Part shown: in pieces, positions 46,514 to 55,298 of the stretch
How positions within the stretch are numbered: the first letter of the stretch is position 1
Layout: each line of letters begins with the position of its first letter
Assembly (NCBI GenBank): GCA_002471665.1
Contig: DKQK01000040.1
Span: 372,001-436,000, forward strand
DNA length: 64,000 bases
Source of the DNA: Gammaproteobacteria bacterium UBA7310
GTDB lineage: Bacteria; Pseudomonadota; Gammaproteobacteria; Pseudomonadales; Ketobacteraceae
Direction: 5' to 3'
Translations under genes and position numbers: made by a program
Notes under the pieces: generated by a model
What the model saw: the letters and a program-made list of their open reading frames with translations, nothing else
Databases searched by the model: none
What the model was told of the DNA's origin: nothing

Positions 46514-46641
46514 TGCGTCATTCTCCTCAGTATGGCTTGGTTGAGTTGCTTAACCTTCTGATTTTATTGGTGATAATAATGCTGGCGGAGGCGTATTTGG
46601 CACTCCGTCCTTGATTTTCAATTTTACTCTACGAGGTTTTA

Positions 46642-46680
46642 TACTTACTCGCAAGTAATAAAACTACTTGCGAGTAAGTA
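46642..46680. promoter_or_regulatory. Double TetR-type operator
   Basis: TACTTACTCGCAAGTA (46642-46657) is repeated as its exact reverse complement (46665-46680) across a 7-base ATAAAAC spacer. Each arm also contains a smaller palindrome: TTACT-N4-AGTAA at 46645-46658, and a close counterpart at 46664-46677. The 39-bp element lies between the divergent small membrane gene and the tetR gene, 70 bases before tetR. Confidence 0.8.
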
Positions 46681-46749
46681 AAATGTGTGTGAATATCCCT
46701 TATCACCAAACTGAGACAAAGACTTCATTGACGGAATCAGAAGTTAGCA

Positions 46750-47400
46750 ATGGATAAATCGACAGCAGCAAAGAAAGCAACTCCGAAGAAAGCACAAAAG
46801 ACGAAGGCGGCAATTCTTAATTCCGCTGAAAACCATTTTGCCAGGCTGGGTTTTGCAGCTACCCGATTGGAGGATATTGCCGATGAGTTGGGAATGACTC
46901 GGGCTGCGTTGTTTTATTATTTCAAGGATAAACAGATGCTCTACGACGAGATGATCGCAGACTCTTTCAGTTCATTGGCCGAAACGTTGGTTAAACTGAT
47001 TGATTCCTCAGATCGCAGTATATCCGAGCGTCTTGAGCTTGCAGTGGGGGCATGGGTTGATTCGGTTGTGGCGCGGCCTAATCTTGCTCGCCTTATTATG
47101 CGGTTTGTTGCCGATGGTATCGATCAGCCGGCTATGCGTATCTTCATCGGTAACGAACTGATTCCAACAAAATTCTTTCAATTGTTTCGTGCGGGCCGTG
47201 AATCCGGTGAGCTAACCCCATTGCATAATGATCCGTTCCATGCTGCCAGTGCCATTCTGGGCAACACCGTATTTTATGTGGCGGCCATGTCTTCCCTATT
47301 ACCCAATCAGTTTGAGCCCCTGGATCCGGATCAGGTTGCTTGCCACCGCGATGAAGCATTGTCTTCTGCACGCCGGTTGCTGGGGATAAAAAACAAATAA
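46750..47400 (+). CDS. TetR-family transcriptional regulator
   Basis: 216 residues. A Lys/Ala-rich leader precedes a TetR helix-turn-helix (KAAILNSAENHFARLGF ... LGMTRAALFYYFKDKQMLYDEM). The ligand domain is of the TetR_C type. It probably binds the double operator just upstream and controls itself, the AveC-like gene set and the divergent P450 set. No strong Shine-Dalgarno sequence is visible. Confidence 0.92.
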   Translation: MDKSTAAKKATPKKAQKTKAAILNSAENHFARLGFAATRLEDIADELGMTRAALFYYFKDKQMLYDEMIADSFSSLAETLVKLIDSSDRSISERLELAVGAWVDSVVARPNLARLIMRFVADGIDQPAMRIFIGNELIPTKFFQLFRAGRESGELTPLHNDPFHAASAILGNTVFYVAAMSSLLPNQFEPLDPDQVACHRDEALSSARRLLGIKNK

Positions 47401-47428
47401 CAACCCCAATAACAAAAAGGAGAGGCCC

Positions 47429-48535
47429 ATGGACAGTGACAGCAGTGCCATACAGGTAACGCGTTACAAAAACTCAATAGCTTGGTTTTGGGGATTGGTC
47501 GGGCTGGCTTCGCTGGTGTGGTGCGCCAGTTTTCTCCGCACCGGATTAACCTCGGAGAGAGTGGCTAATCCAGCGGTGTCCGGTGCGCCCCGTCCTGTTG
47601 ACTTTCTATTTGGCTACCCTCATTGGGCAGACTGGGCAAACTATTTCACAGTGATTGCGATGCTGGTTGTCATTGTGTTGTGTGTTATGTCGTGGCGTAA
47701 AAATCCGGGCAACCCGAGTGTGCTTATGGCCATCGCCTCTACTGCTATTGTATGGCAGGATCCGATCATGAACTGGGCGCCCTACGCGGTCTACAATCCC
47801 GAACTGTGGCATCTGCCTGAATGGTGGCCCTATGTCAGTATCTCACCCACGGTTGAGCCCTTTATTGTTATTGGCTACTGCATGTTTTATTTTGGGCCGT
47901 ATTTTCCTGCGATCTGGATACTGCGCCGGATACAAGCGAAAAAGCCAATGGATGCTTTTGTATGGCGCCATCCATTATGGAGTCTGGCTGGTCTGATTCT
48001 GGTGATTGGCTTCGTGATGGATATGTTGCTTGAAGTCACGCTGGTGCGAACCGGGCTATATATCTATTCGCAGGTTATTCCTTGGGGCTCCTTGTTCCCC
48101 GGCACAACCTTTCAGTTTCCTCTGATCTGGGAATCCACCTTTGTCACCTTCGTCATGATTCCGGCTGGTGTGCTTTGCTACCGGGATGATACCGGGCGGG
48201 CAGTCGCAGAGAAGTTGGCACAGAAACTCCGTTTGCTTTCTTCACGGCCCAGGCTGGCCACGTTTCTGCTTATGTTCGGCATACTCAATATAGCGTATTT
48301 CATGTATGGCGGTGCCTTTGGAATTATCAGAGCATCGGGCATTGCCACTGCTGTTGCCTGCCCGTATCCGTTTCCCGAAGCAAAAGTGTATGACCCACAA
48401 GGTTTCTATGAGCGGGAAGGAGAGCCTGGCCCATACTTTGAAGGTTTGTGGAATACCTGGATGACAGGACAGCCAGAAGGGCGTCCTGCTAACAACCCAA
48501 TAAACCCGAATGCAGCATGTGTGGGGGAAAGTTGA
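47429..48535 (+). CDS. AveC-like (spirocyclase AveC family) membrane protein
   Basis: 368 residues with eight or so hydrophobic segments and a C-terminal hydrophilic tail containing YPFPEAKVYDPQGFYEREG. The general form and this tail match the AveC-like family, best known in actinobacteria; AveC of avermectin synthesis is a spirocyclase/dehydratase. Family placement is from memory of the pattern and is moderate. AAGGAG precedes the ATG. It ends 2 bases before the SDR gene start. Confidence 0.65.
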   Translation: MDSDSSAIQVTRYKNSIAWFWGLVGLASLVWCASFLRTGLTSERVANPAVSGAPRPVDFLFGYPHWADWANYFTVIAMLVVIVLCVMSWRKNPGNPSVLMAIASTAIVWQDPIMNWAPYAVYNPELWHLPEWWPYVSISPTVEPFIVIGYCMFYFGPYFPAIWILRRIQAKKPMDAFVWRHPLWSLAGLILVIGFVMDMLLEVTLVRTGLYIYSQVIPWGSLFPGTTFQFPLIWESTFVTFVMIPAGVLCYRDDTGRAVAEKLAQKLRLLSSRPRLATFLLMFGILNIAYFMYGGAFGIIRASGIATAVACPYPFPEAKVYDPQGFYEREGEPGPYFEGLWNTWMTGQPEGRPANNPINPNAACVGES

Positions 48536-48537
48536 TC

Positions 48538-49401
48538 ATGCGTACTATCGTTATAACCGGTGCCTCCAGGGGACTGGGCTTGGCATCGTCAGCACATCTG
48601 TACAAGCAGGGATGGCGGATCGTTGCCGCAATGCGTTCGGTTGACGCTGGCCTGGAGCGTTTACGGGCAGCAACCGGCGCCTCGGTCGATGATCCACGCC
48701 TTGTTGGTATTAAGCTGGATTTGGGGGATTCGTCCTCAATCGCCCAAGCGGCCACCGACATAGTAGAGCATGTAGGGGCGCCGGACGTCATCGTTCACAA
48801 TGCTGGGCTGGCTGCTGCAGGCAGTGCGGAAGAAACGCCGATGGAGGCTTGGCATCAGTTGTTCGCCACCAATCTTTTTGGCCCGGTTGAACTGACCAAA
48901 GCACTATTGCCGGCGATGCGGAAAAAGGGAAGTGGGCGCATCGTAGTGATATCCAGTCAGGGAGGTATTCGCGGTATGCCGGGCATCAGTACCTATTCCG
49001 CTTCCAAGGGGGCCCTGGAGCGGTGGGCTGAATCCATGTCACAGGAAATAGCACCCTTTGGCCTGGGCGTTACCATATTGGTGACGGGAACGTTCAAAAC
49101 AGAGATTCTGACTGAACAAACCCCGGATTATGGCGATCACAACGGCCCTTATGCAAAGGTCTATGAAGGCATCCACACTACCGGCCGCGAGTTTGTAGAT
49201 AAGAATGCAGCTCCACCGGAGAAGTTTGCCCTGGCGTTGTCCGCTGCCATTGATGACGATGCGCCCATTAGACGACGGACAGTTGGGCCGGATGCCGCGG
49301 GCCTGTATATCATGGCACGCTTACTACCGGGAAATTTGGTTCACAAAATCATAAGGAAAGCGATGAAACTCCCGGCGCAAAATGCATTGAAAAATGCCTA
49401 G
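48538..49401 (+). CDS. SDR-family oxidoreductase
   Basis: 287 residues. It has classical SDR motifs: TGASRGLG (near residue 7), NAG, and ISSQGG ... YSASKGALERW with the catalytic Ser and YxxxK. The ATG at 48538 follows the AveC-like stop by 2 bases, with GGGGGAAAG upstream. It is probably a dehydrogenase acting on the hydroxylated product of the local oxygenase, or its precursor; substrate unknown. Confidence 0.9.
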   Translation: MRTIVITGASRGLGLASSAHLYKQGWRIVAAMRSVDAGLERLRAATGASVDDPRLVGIKLDLGDSSSIAQAATDIVEHVGAPDVIVHNAGLAAAGSAEETPMEAWHQLFATNLFGPVELTKALLPAMRKKGSGRIVVISSQGGIRGMPGISTYSASKGALERWAESMSQEIAPFGLGVTILVTGTFKTEILTEQTPDYGDHNGPYAKVYEGIHTTGREFVDKNAAPPEKFALALSAAIDDDAPIRRRTVGPDAAGLYIMARLLPGNLVHKIIRKAMKLPAQNALKNA

Positions 49402-49444
49402 TGCGAAAACCTAAACATAGGCAGCCAATACATAATAATAAGGC

Positions 49445-51196
49445 ATGAAAATATTACCCAAGAAATATTGCCCAAGAAAGATTTCCTATGAAACATTACT
49501 TATGAAACAGCGTAAAGTTGCTGACCATTCCAATTCAATTGCCAGCTTGTCCATGATGGCATCTGCTTTGGCCGGCAGAACGTTGGAGGTGAAGTATGAC
49601 GAAGCTCGAGTGGGTGCAGCATGGACCGATGGCAAGATCGTCTATGTGACCAGCGATGGCGATCTCAAATGTCAGTTAAGGCAAGTCTGCTCACAGTGTG
49701 CTTTGTTAGCATCAGGGAGTCTTGACAGGGATATCATCAAGCACTTTATACGAAAACCCAAACTGCTTGATCGTTACCTTGCGTTAGAAAGCAAGCGGGC
49801 GTTAAAAGAATTGTCTCATCTACTTCCGCCTTCTTACCCTGTAGAAGAATACAGTCGTTCCATTCCGGATTCAGAGTCCTCCTATAATTCTCTGGAGATT
49901 GCCTTGAGTAAGGCTGACATCGGTTTGGCACCCGCATCATTTGGTACTATTTGTCCACGTGAGATACTCGCGGCAGTTGCACAGGAGGGTGGTTCTGCCT
50001 CGGCCGGTAAGCATACTCCAAGGTCACAACAGAGCGAACCGATGAAGGAGTTATCGGATGAAGCTAACGATCACGAAGATGACAATGCACACGATTTCTC
50101 CAGCCCGGTAGGGGGCGGTGGGGGAATTGGTAAGTTACTGCAAAAGATGTTCAAAATGGTCCGAGACGTCAAAGGGGGAGGTTCCCCGGGTGCGGATGCG
50201 CCCACCCACTGGTCCAGAACCGGCAGCAGAGCAGGGGCCAAGGCCGTTCGATCTTCGGCACAGCCGGAGACGATAGAGGATGCTTTCGGCAAGCACGCAG
50301 GCATTCATTATCCCGAATGGGATACCCACAGACAATGTTACCGCCTCGATTGGTGTACCGTACAGGAAATCGATACACCGATTGAGTCCCATGCGGATGT
50401 GGAGTGGTTGGGCGGCATTGGTTTGCGCAAACCGATAACCCGTTTGGGAATGGGACTGGACCGGTTTCATCGTCAGATCCAGGGTGACGATATCGATCTG
50501 GATGCAGCCATTGAATCTTGGGTGGAACAAGCTGCGGGATCGGCTCCCGATGAGTACTGTTATGTAGAAAGTCAACGTAATCGTCGTGATTTATCCGTTC
50601 TGGTTCTATTGGATATATCGGGATCTGTATCCCAAGCCAGCACCAGTGGCCGCTCTGTCCATGAACAGCAGCGCAGTGTCGGTGCAGAATTGATAACCGT
50701 GCTCTATGAAGTGGGTGATCGGGTTGCGCTCTACGCCTTCCATTCTCAGGGCAGAGGAGCCGTGCATTTAGCGCCGGTTAAACGCTTTGAGGATAATCTG
50801 GATAGTCAGGTCATGAACCGCTTGTACAGTCTGAAACCGGGAGCCTATTCCAGACTGGGAGCAGCCATTCGCCACGGGACGACCGAACTGATTGATCATG
50901 GTGGTACAACGCGAAAATTACTGTTGGTGCTTTCAGATGGCTTGGCCTATGACCATGGGTATGAGCCCGCCTATGCAGCGGCAGATGTCAGGAAAGCGCT
51001 AGGGGAGGCTCGCCGCGATGGTGTTGGTTGCCTGTGCGTTAGTGTGGGCGCTGATACAGAAACGGAAACGTTGCGTCGTGTATTTGGCAGTGCCGCCCAT
51101 GCCACCATTCCTCACCCGAATCAGTTGGGACGAGAAATCGGACGATTGTTTCGATCAGCACTGCAGTCAGCAGAATCACAACGCCGCATTGCATAA
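49445..51196 (+). CDS. VWA-domain protein of the NorD/CbbO type
   Basis: Up to 583 residues. The N-terminal half is all-alpha (KPKLLDRYLALESKRALKEL is typical of NorD). An acidic/Gly-rich linker follows (HEDDNAHDFSSPVGGGGG, near 205-225), then a von Willebrand A domain with MIDAS LLDISGSVS (Asp ~389) and later LVLSDGLAYDHGYE. Such proteins pair with MoxR AAA+ ATPases to remodel metalloenzymes: NorD-NorQ for nitric oxide reductase, CbbO-CbbQ for Rubisco. Neither target is present here. The start is uncertain; 49502 is an alternative. Confidence 0.85.
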   Translation: MKILPKKYCPRKISYETLLMKQRKVADHSNSIASLSMMASALAGRTLEVKYDEARVGAAWTDGKIVYVTSDGDLKCQLRQVCSQCALLASGSLDRDIIKHFIRKPKLLDRYLALESKRALKELSHLLPPSYPVEEYSRSIPDSESSYNSLEIALSKADIGLAPASFGTICPREILAAVAQEGGSASAGKHTPRSQQSEPMKELSDEANDHEDDNAHDFSSPVGGGGGIGKLLQKMFKMVRDVKGGGSPGADAPTHWSRTGSRAGAKAVRSSAQPETIEDAFGKHAGIHYPEWDTHRQCYRLDWCTVQEIDTPIESHADVEWLGGIGLRKPITRLGMGLDRFHRQIQGDDIDLDAAIESWVEQAAGSAPDEYCYVESQRNRRDLSVLVLLDISGSVSQASTSGRSVHEQQRSVGAELITVLYEVGDRVALYAFHSQGRGAVHLAPVKRFEDNLDSQVMNRLYSLKPGAYSRLGAAIRHGTTELIDHGGTTRKLLLVLSDGLAYDHGYEPAYAAADVRKALGEARRDGVGCLCVSVGADTETETLRRVFGSAAHATIPHPNQLGREIGRLFRSALQSAESQRRIA

Positions 51197-51242
51197 TGGC
51201 TGCTTTTGGCAGCGAGATCAGGATAACGAAAGGCCAAACCGT

Positions 51243-52055
51243 ATGAATATGACAAATGCTAACATAAAGAAAGAGTTTTCAGTTCCCTATTACGTTCCGG
51301 TAGGAAATGAGAAGGTAATTTTCACCGCGGCTTACAATCAGGGCCTGTCTATTCTGTTAAAGGGGCCTACCGGGTGTGGTAAAACCCGATTTGTTGAAGC
51401 CATGGCATACGAATTGGATCGTCCACTTATAACGGTGTCGTGCCATGATGATCTGACAACCGCGGATCTTGTGGGGCGCTATTTGCTCAAGGATGGCGTT
51501 ACGGAATGGGTAGATGGCCCGCTCACCAGGGCGGTGCGAGAGGGTGCCATATGCTACTTGGATGAAGTGGTGGAGGCTCGCAAGGATACCACCGTGGTGT
51601 TGCATCCCTTATCGGACTATCGCAGGCAGTTACCCCTTGAACGTCTTGGTGTTACGTTGGATGCAGCCCCGGGTTTTTGCCTGGTGGTTTCCTATAATCC
51701 CGGTTACCAAAGCGTATTGAAGGACCTGAAAGATTCAACCCGTCAACGCATGGTCGCCATTGAATTTGATTACCCAACCCCGGAAGTGGAACAGGGGATC
51801 GTTGCCAAAGAGTCAAAGATCAGCAGTCTACAAGCGGCGAAACTGGTGAAACTGGGGCAGGCGATACGACGCCTGGAAACCGGTGGGCTGCGGGAAGTGG
51901 CATCCACCCGTGTACTCATTGCGGCCGGGCAACTGGTGGCAGAAGGTTTGTCATTGCGGGACGCCGCACTTGCAGCCATTGCGGGCCCACTGACGGACGA
52001 TATGCAGGTGGGTAACGGACTCAGAAAAATGGTGGAAGTGTACCTACAGGATTAA
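51243..52055 (+). CDS. MoxR-family AAA+ ATPase of the NorQ/CbbQ type
   Basis: 270 residues, the usual NorQ/CbbQ length. Walker A GPTGCGKT (near residue 40), a CHDDLTTADLVGRYLL segment, Walker B ICYLDEVVEAR and the arginine-finger region STRQRMVAIEFDYP are present. The ATG at 51243 is used; the open frame extends back into the VWA gene. It starts 46 bases after the VWA gene. Together they should form a ring ATPase with a VWA adaptor that activates a partner enzyme, presumably one encoded in this locus. Confidence 0.9.
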   Translation: MNMTNANIKKEFSVPYYVPVGNEKVIFTAAYNQGLSILLKGPTGCGKTRFVEAMAYELDRPLITVSCHDDLTTADLVGRYLLKDGVTEWVDGPLTRAVREGAICYLDEVVEARKDTTVVLHPLSDYRRQLPLERLGVTLDAAPGFCLVVSYNPGYQSVLKDLKDSTRQRMVAIEFDYPTPEVEQGIVAKESKISSLQAAKLVKLGQAIRRLETGGLREVASTRVLIAAGQLVAEGLSLRDAALAAIAGPLTDDMQVGNGLRKMVEVYLQD

Positions 52056-52211
52056 AGAAAATATGTGCTTTCAAGTCTGGATTGGGTGGGGAGCAAGGGT
52101 GCATTTATATTGCTTGAGGATCTGGCTATGCTCATCCCACCAATTATCTTCTGCCAATGGGGCTGCTTGAGTCTGTCATTATCGTCATTCTAACAATTAG
52201 TTTTGGGCAGA

Positions 52212-53345
52212 TTACAATGCCTCTGCTACAACGCGGTTACGCTGCACTCCCAGGTCGATTTTATCATCCGCCGAGCGGATGCTGGCTTCAACCAGGTCAC
52301 CGTTGCGAAGATATTGCTTGCGCTGTGATTGCACCTTTAAAAATAAATCCCACTTTGTCTTTTCCGGCAACAATGCGCCGATCTTCTGCTTGAACTGAGA
52401 GGGTACTGACAACGCACAACCTGCGGGCGTGCCGGTGGCGAGCAGGTCACCGGCCTCAAAATCCTGGACAGTGGAAAGCTCGGTAAGGGTCTCCGCAGGC
52501 CCGAACACCAGGTTTGCGGAACTGTCCTGTTGCCGCACTTCACCATTCACAGTGAGCTTTAACTGCAGGTTTTTAAGAGCCGTTATGCTGGAGGCATCCA
52601 GCAGTGTGAGCCAGGGCCCGACCGGTCCAAAGGTGCGGAAGGATTTGCCTTTATAGAATTGCATCTGCGGAATCTGGACATCACGTGCGGAGTAGTCGTT
52701 CACGATCACCGCACCGGCTACGTACTCGTGCAGGTTCTTATCGGTAATCGTTACTGCACCCTTGATCGCTTTGCGCAACACCAGGCCAAGCTCTATCTCG
52801 TAATCGAGGAATTGCACGATGCGCGGCTTAATGACGTCACTGTCAGCCGCCACAATGCAGCTGGATGCCTTGGTGAAGATCATGTTGTAGGTCTTCTCGT
52901 CAGGATCCATTCCCGATTCAATCATGTGTTGGCGATAATTCGCACCCTGACAGACGAACTGCTGATTTTGCGTCACCGGTGACAGTAGCTTTACTGCTGA
53001 TTGTTCAAGTGTATTGCCTTCCAGGGCGGCAAGCTCGGCCAACGAAGTGCCGCGTATGAAGTCACCGGTGGTGGCAAACTCGCCGGGAACAGGTGTGATC
53101 TGGCTACCACGCATGACCCCCCACCGGACACGGCCTTGATATTCGAAGCGTGCGATATTGAGCGACATAAGCGGGATTTCCTTATTGAGAGTTGAAGCAG
53201 ACAGTGTTGAAGCTTTGGGCTTTTCGACGGGTGCAGGCGACGGCTCACAAGCTGTGAGCGCGAGTCCACTGCCGGCAACCATCACCATCGACACGCCTGC
53301 CTGGAGAAGACGGCGGCGCTGAATATCGGTTTCAGAGGCGTTCAT
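52212..53345 (-). CDS. Exported fumarylacetoacetate-hydrolase family protein (Tat/lipoprotein signal)
   Basis: 377 residues from the ATG at 53345. The N-terminus has a twin-arginine motif (QRRRLLQAG), a hydrophobic stretch and ALTAC, a lipobox-like Cys at about residue 34. An FAH-like catalytic domain follows (IESGMDPDEKTYNMIFTKASS, YEIELGLVLRKA, YSARDVQ, FGPVGPWL and GTPAGCA motifs). FAH proteins cleave C-C bonds or decarboxylate dioxo-acids in the cytoplasm; export through Tat is unusual. It is divergent from a TetR operon. Confidence 0.85.
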   Translation of the reverse strand: MNASETDIQRRRLLQAGVSMVMVAGSGLALTACEPSPAPVEKPKASTLSASTLNKEIPLMSLNIARFEYQGRVRWGVMRGSQITPVPGEFATTGDFIRGTSLAELAALEGNTLEQSAVKLLSPVTQNQQFVCQGANYRQHMIESGMDPDEKTYNMIFTKASSCIVAADSDVIKPRIVQFLDYEIELGLVLRKAIKGAVTITDKNLHEYVAGAVIVNDYSARDVQIPQMQFYKGKSFRTFGPVGPWLTLLDASSITALKNLQLKLTVNGEVRQQDSSANLVFGPAETLTELSTVQDFEAGDLLATGTPAGCALSVPSQFKQKIGALLPEKTKWDLFLKVQSQRKQYLRNGDLVEASIRSADDKIDLGVQRNRVVAEAL

Positions 53346-53496
53346 TGTCGGGCTGGCTCCTGTCAATAGCGCTTGTGGTAGAAATGCTGACAAAGTACGC
53401 ATAACTGATGATATTGTCAATTATGATCAAATAATCCATAATCGGCCCATTCAGCATCAACCCTACCCGATGAAATCAGTTAGGAGCCTCCACCCC

Positions 53497-54240
53497 ATGA
53501 CCAAACACAAACGCCCCAAACAGGCTCCGAATGACGCTGAATCACCTCAGGCGGAATCAGCACCGGTATCGACAGAACCAACCCAGCGCGAACCCCGTGG
53601 TGAAAGGCGCAAGCGTTTGACACGTGAGAAGCTGCTGGATGCTGCTTTCCGACTGATGGCTGAGCGAGGCATGGATGCTGTTGCCATCAACGACATCACC
53701 GAGGCGGCGGATGTCGGCTTTGGCACGTTTTACAACCATTTTGCCTCCAAAGAGGCGATTTACCTGGCGGTGATGGATGCGTTGTTCGAAGATTTCGGCG
53801 ATGCCCTCGAGCGCATTGTCGGTGATGTGGAAGATCCTGCCGAGGTTATCTCGATCTGTTTCCGCCATGGAATATTGCGCGCGCGCCGCGAGCCGCTGTG
53901 GGGAAAGTTCCTGGTAAGAGAGGGATTTTCAGCGCGGGCCCTGACACGGGGTTTGGGTGTTAGGCTGTTGCGTGACATTCAGATTGGCATCGCCAAGGGG
54001 CGCTTTACGGTACCCGATCCTTTTATGACATTCATCACCGCGGGTTCAGCGTTTCTCGGTGCCATCTCGGCTGATCTTGAGGATGCCCGTGATCAGACCG
54101 GTTTTCTGGAGCAGCTCGGCTTTTCCACCCGGGACTTTCCCGAGCGGGCCGCCACCTCGTTGCTCTACAATCTCGGGCTGCCCTGGGATCAGGCGCAACA
54201 CATTGCGCGGCTTCCACTGCCGGTTGCAGGCCCCTCATGA
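53497..54240 (+). CDS. TetR-family regulator
   Basis: 247 residues. A charged, Pro/Glu-rich leader of about 40 residues precedes the helix-turn-helix (LLDAAFRLMAERGMDAV ... DVGFGTFYNHFASKEAIYL). The ATG at 53497 has AGGAG 10 bases upstream; 53470 would add 9 residues. It overlaps the MDR gene by 4 bases and is divergent from the exported FAH gene. It likely controls both sides. Confidence 0.9.
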   Translation: MTKHKRPKQAPNDAESPQAESAPVSTEPTQREPRGERRKRLTREKLLDAAFRLMAERGMDAVAINDITEAADVGFGTFYNHFASKEAIYLAVMDALFEDFGDALERIVGDVEDPAEVISICFRHGILRARREPLWGKFLVREGFSARALTRGLGVRLLRDIQIGIAKGRFTVPDPFMTFITAGSAFLGAISADLEDARDQTGFLEQLGFSTRDFPERAATSLLYNLGLPWDQAQHIARLPLPVAGPS

Positions 54241-55298
54241 AGGCAGTTATGAAAGGCGTCGTTATCCACCGTTATGGATCAGCTGCCGATGTTCTCAACA
54301 TTGAGGCTGTTACAATTCCGGAGCCGCGCGCAAATGAAGTGCTTATTCGCCAGCATGCAACCTCGGTCAACCCCATCGATTACCGTATGCGCAGCGGTTA
54401 CGGACACGTGCTACTTGCGAAAATGCGAGGTTTTGAATTACCTCTGATCCTGGGCCGTGATGTGGCAGGGGAGGTGGTAAAGGTCGGGCCCAAGGTTACT
54501 GAGCTTCAGGCTGGCGACGCCGTGTTTGGTGTCCCGAGCCCCAAGGCCCAGGGCACTTATGCTGAGTATGTCATTTCGACCCCGGCGCATGTTATCCCTA
54601 TGCCGAAGTTGCCTGAGTCTGAAAAGCCGTTTTCTTTTGAGCAGGCCGCCTCGCTCCCCTATGTGACCTGCACAGTGTGGGACGCGCTGGTGACAAAGGC
54701 AGGGCTGGGCCCAGGCTGCAGTAGCGGTAAAAAAGTATTTGTTCAGGGGGGATCCGGTGGCATCGGTGCACTGGCGATTCAGCTGCTCAAGTACTGGGGT
54801 GCTTACGTTGCCACCACCTGCAGCACCGCTAATATGAAGTCCGTGGCCGCGCTGGGTGCAGATCTGGTGATTGATTACACCAGCGAAGACTACAGCCGTC
54901 GGCTTTCAGGTTTCGATGTGGCTCTGGAAACCGTTGGTGGTCCCCTGGAAGAAAAAACTCTGGGTATTCTCCGAAGCGATGGCAAGGCGGTATTCGTCAC
55001 CCTCATTCATCCTATCTTGCAAACGTTTGACGAATCAGGCTTGGTTTGGGGTGCCATTCGTAATCTCTCACAATTTCGAAAGCAAAAATGCCGTGCCGGA
55101 GCGCATGGAATACAGCGCTATTACTGGTCGACCTTCAAGCCGTCTGTCGATGCGTTGACTACCGTGCGCTACCTTATCGAAGAAGGGCGGTTGCAACCTC
55201 ATATCGATCGCACGTTTTCTTTGACTGACATCATCACCGCCCATGAATACTGCGAGCAAGGCAAGGCGAACGGAAAAGTGGTGATCAACGTTGAGTAA
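54237..55298 (+). CDS. Zinc-type alcohol dehydrogenase-like / quinone oxidoreductase (MDR)
   Basis: 353 residues of the medium-chain dehydrogenase superfamily. An N-terminal GroES-like domain (LGRDVAGEVVKVG) precedes the Rossmann domain (FVQGGSGGIGALAIQLLK). No structural-zinc Cys cluster is seen, so it fits the quinone oxidoreductase/RTN4IP1-like subgroup that reduces enones with NADPH. It overlaps tetR by 4 bases (ATGA) and the next gene by 8 bases. Confidence 0.9.
   Translation: MKAVMKGVVIHRYGSAADVLNIEAVTIPEPRANEVLIRQHATSVNPIDYRMRSGYGHVLLAKMRGFELPLILGRDVAGEVVKVGPKVTELQAGDAVFGVPSPKAQGTYAEYVISTPAHVIPMPKLPESEKPFSFEQAASLPYVTCTVWDALVTKAGLGPGCSSGKKVFVQGGSGGIGALAIQLLKYWGAYVATTCSTANMKSVAALGADLVIDYTSEDYSRRLSGFDVALETVGGPLEEKTLGILRSDGKAVFVTLIHPILQTFDESGLVWGAIRNLSQFRKQKCRAGAHGIQRYYWSTFKPSVDALTTVRYLIEEGRLQPHIDRTFSLTDIITAHEYCEQGKANGKVVINVE

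Noticed and set aside
46514..46620. 17-codon leader-like ORF (starts GTG, contains a PNTPPPALL segment) upstream of the 36-residue gene
   Set aside because: Too short to judge; GTG start, poor spacing to its AAGGA, and no attenuator structure follows.
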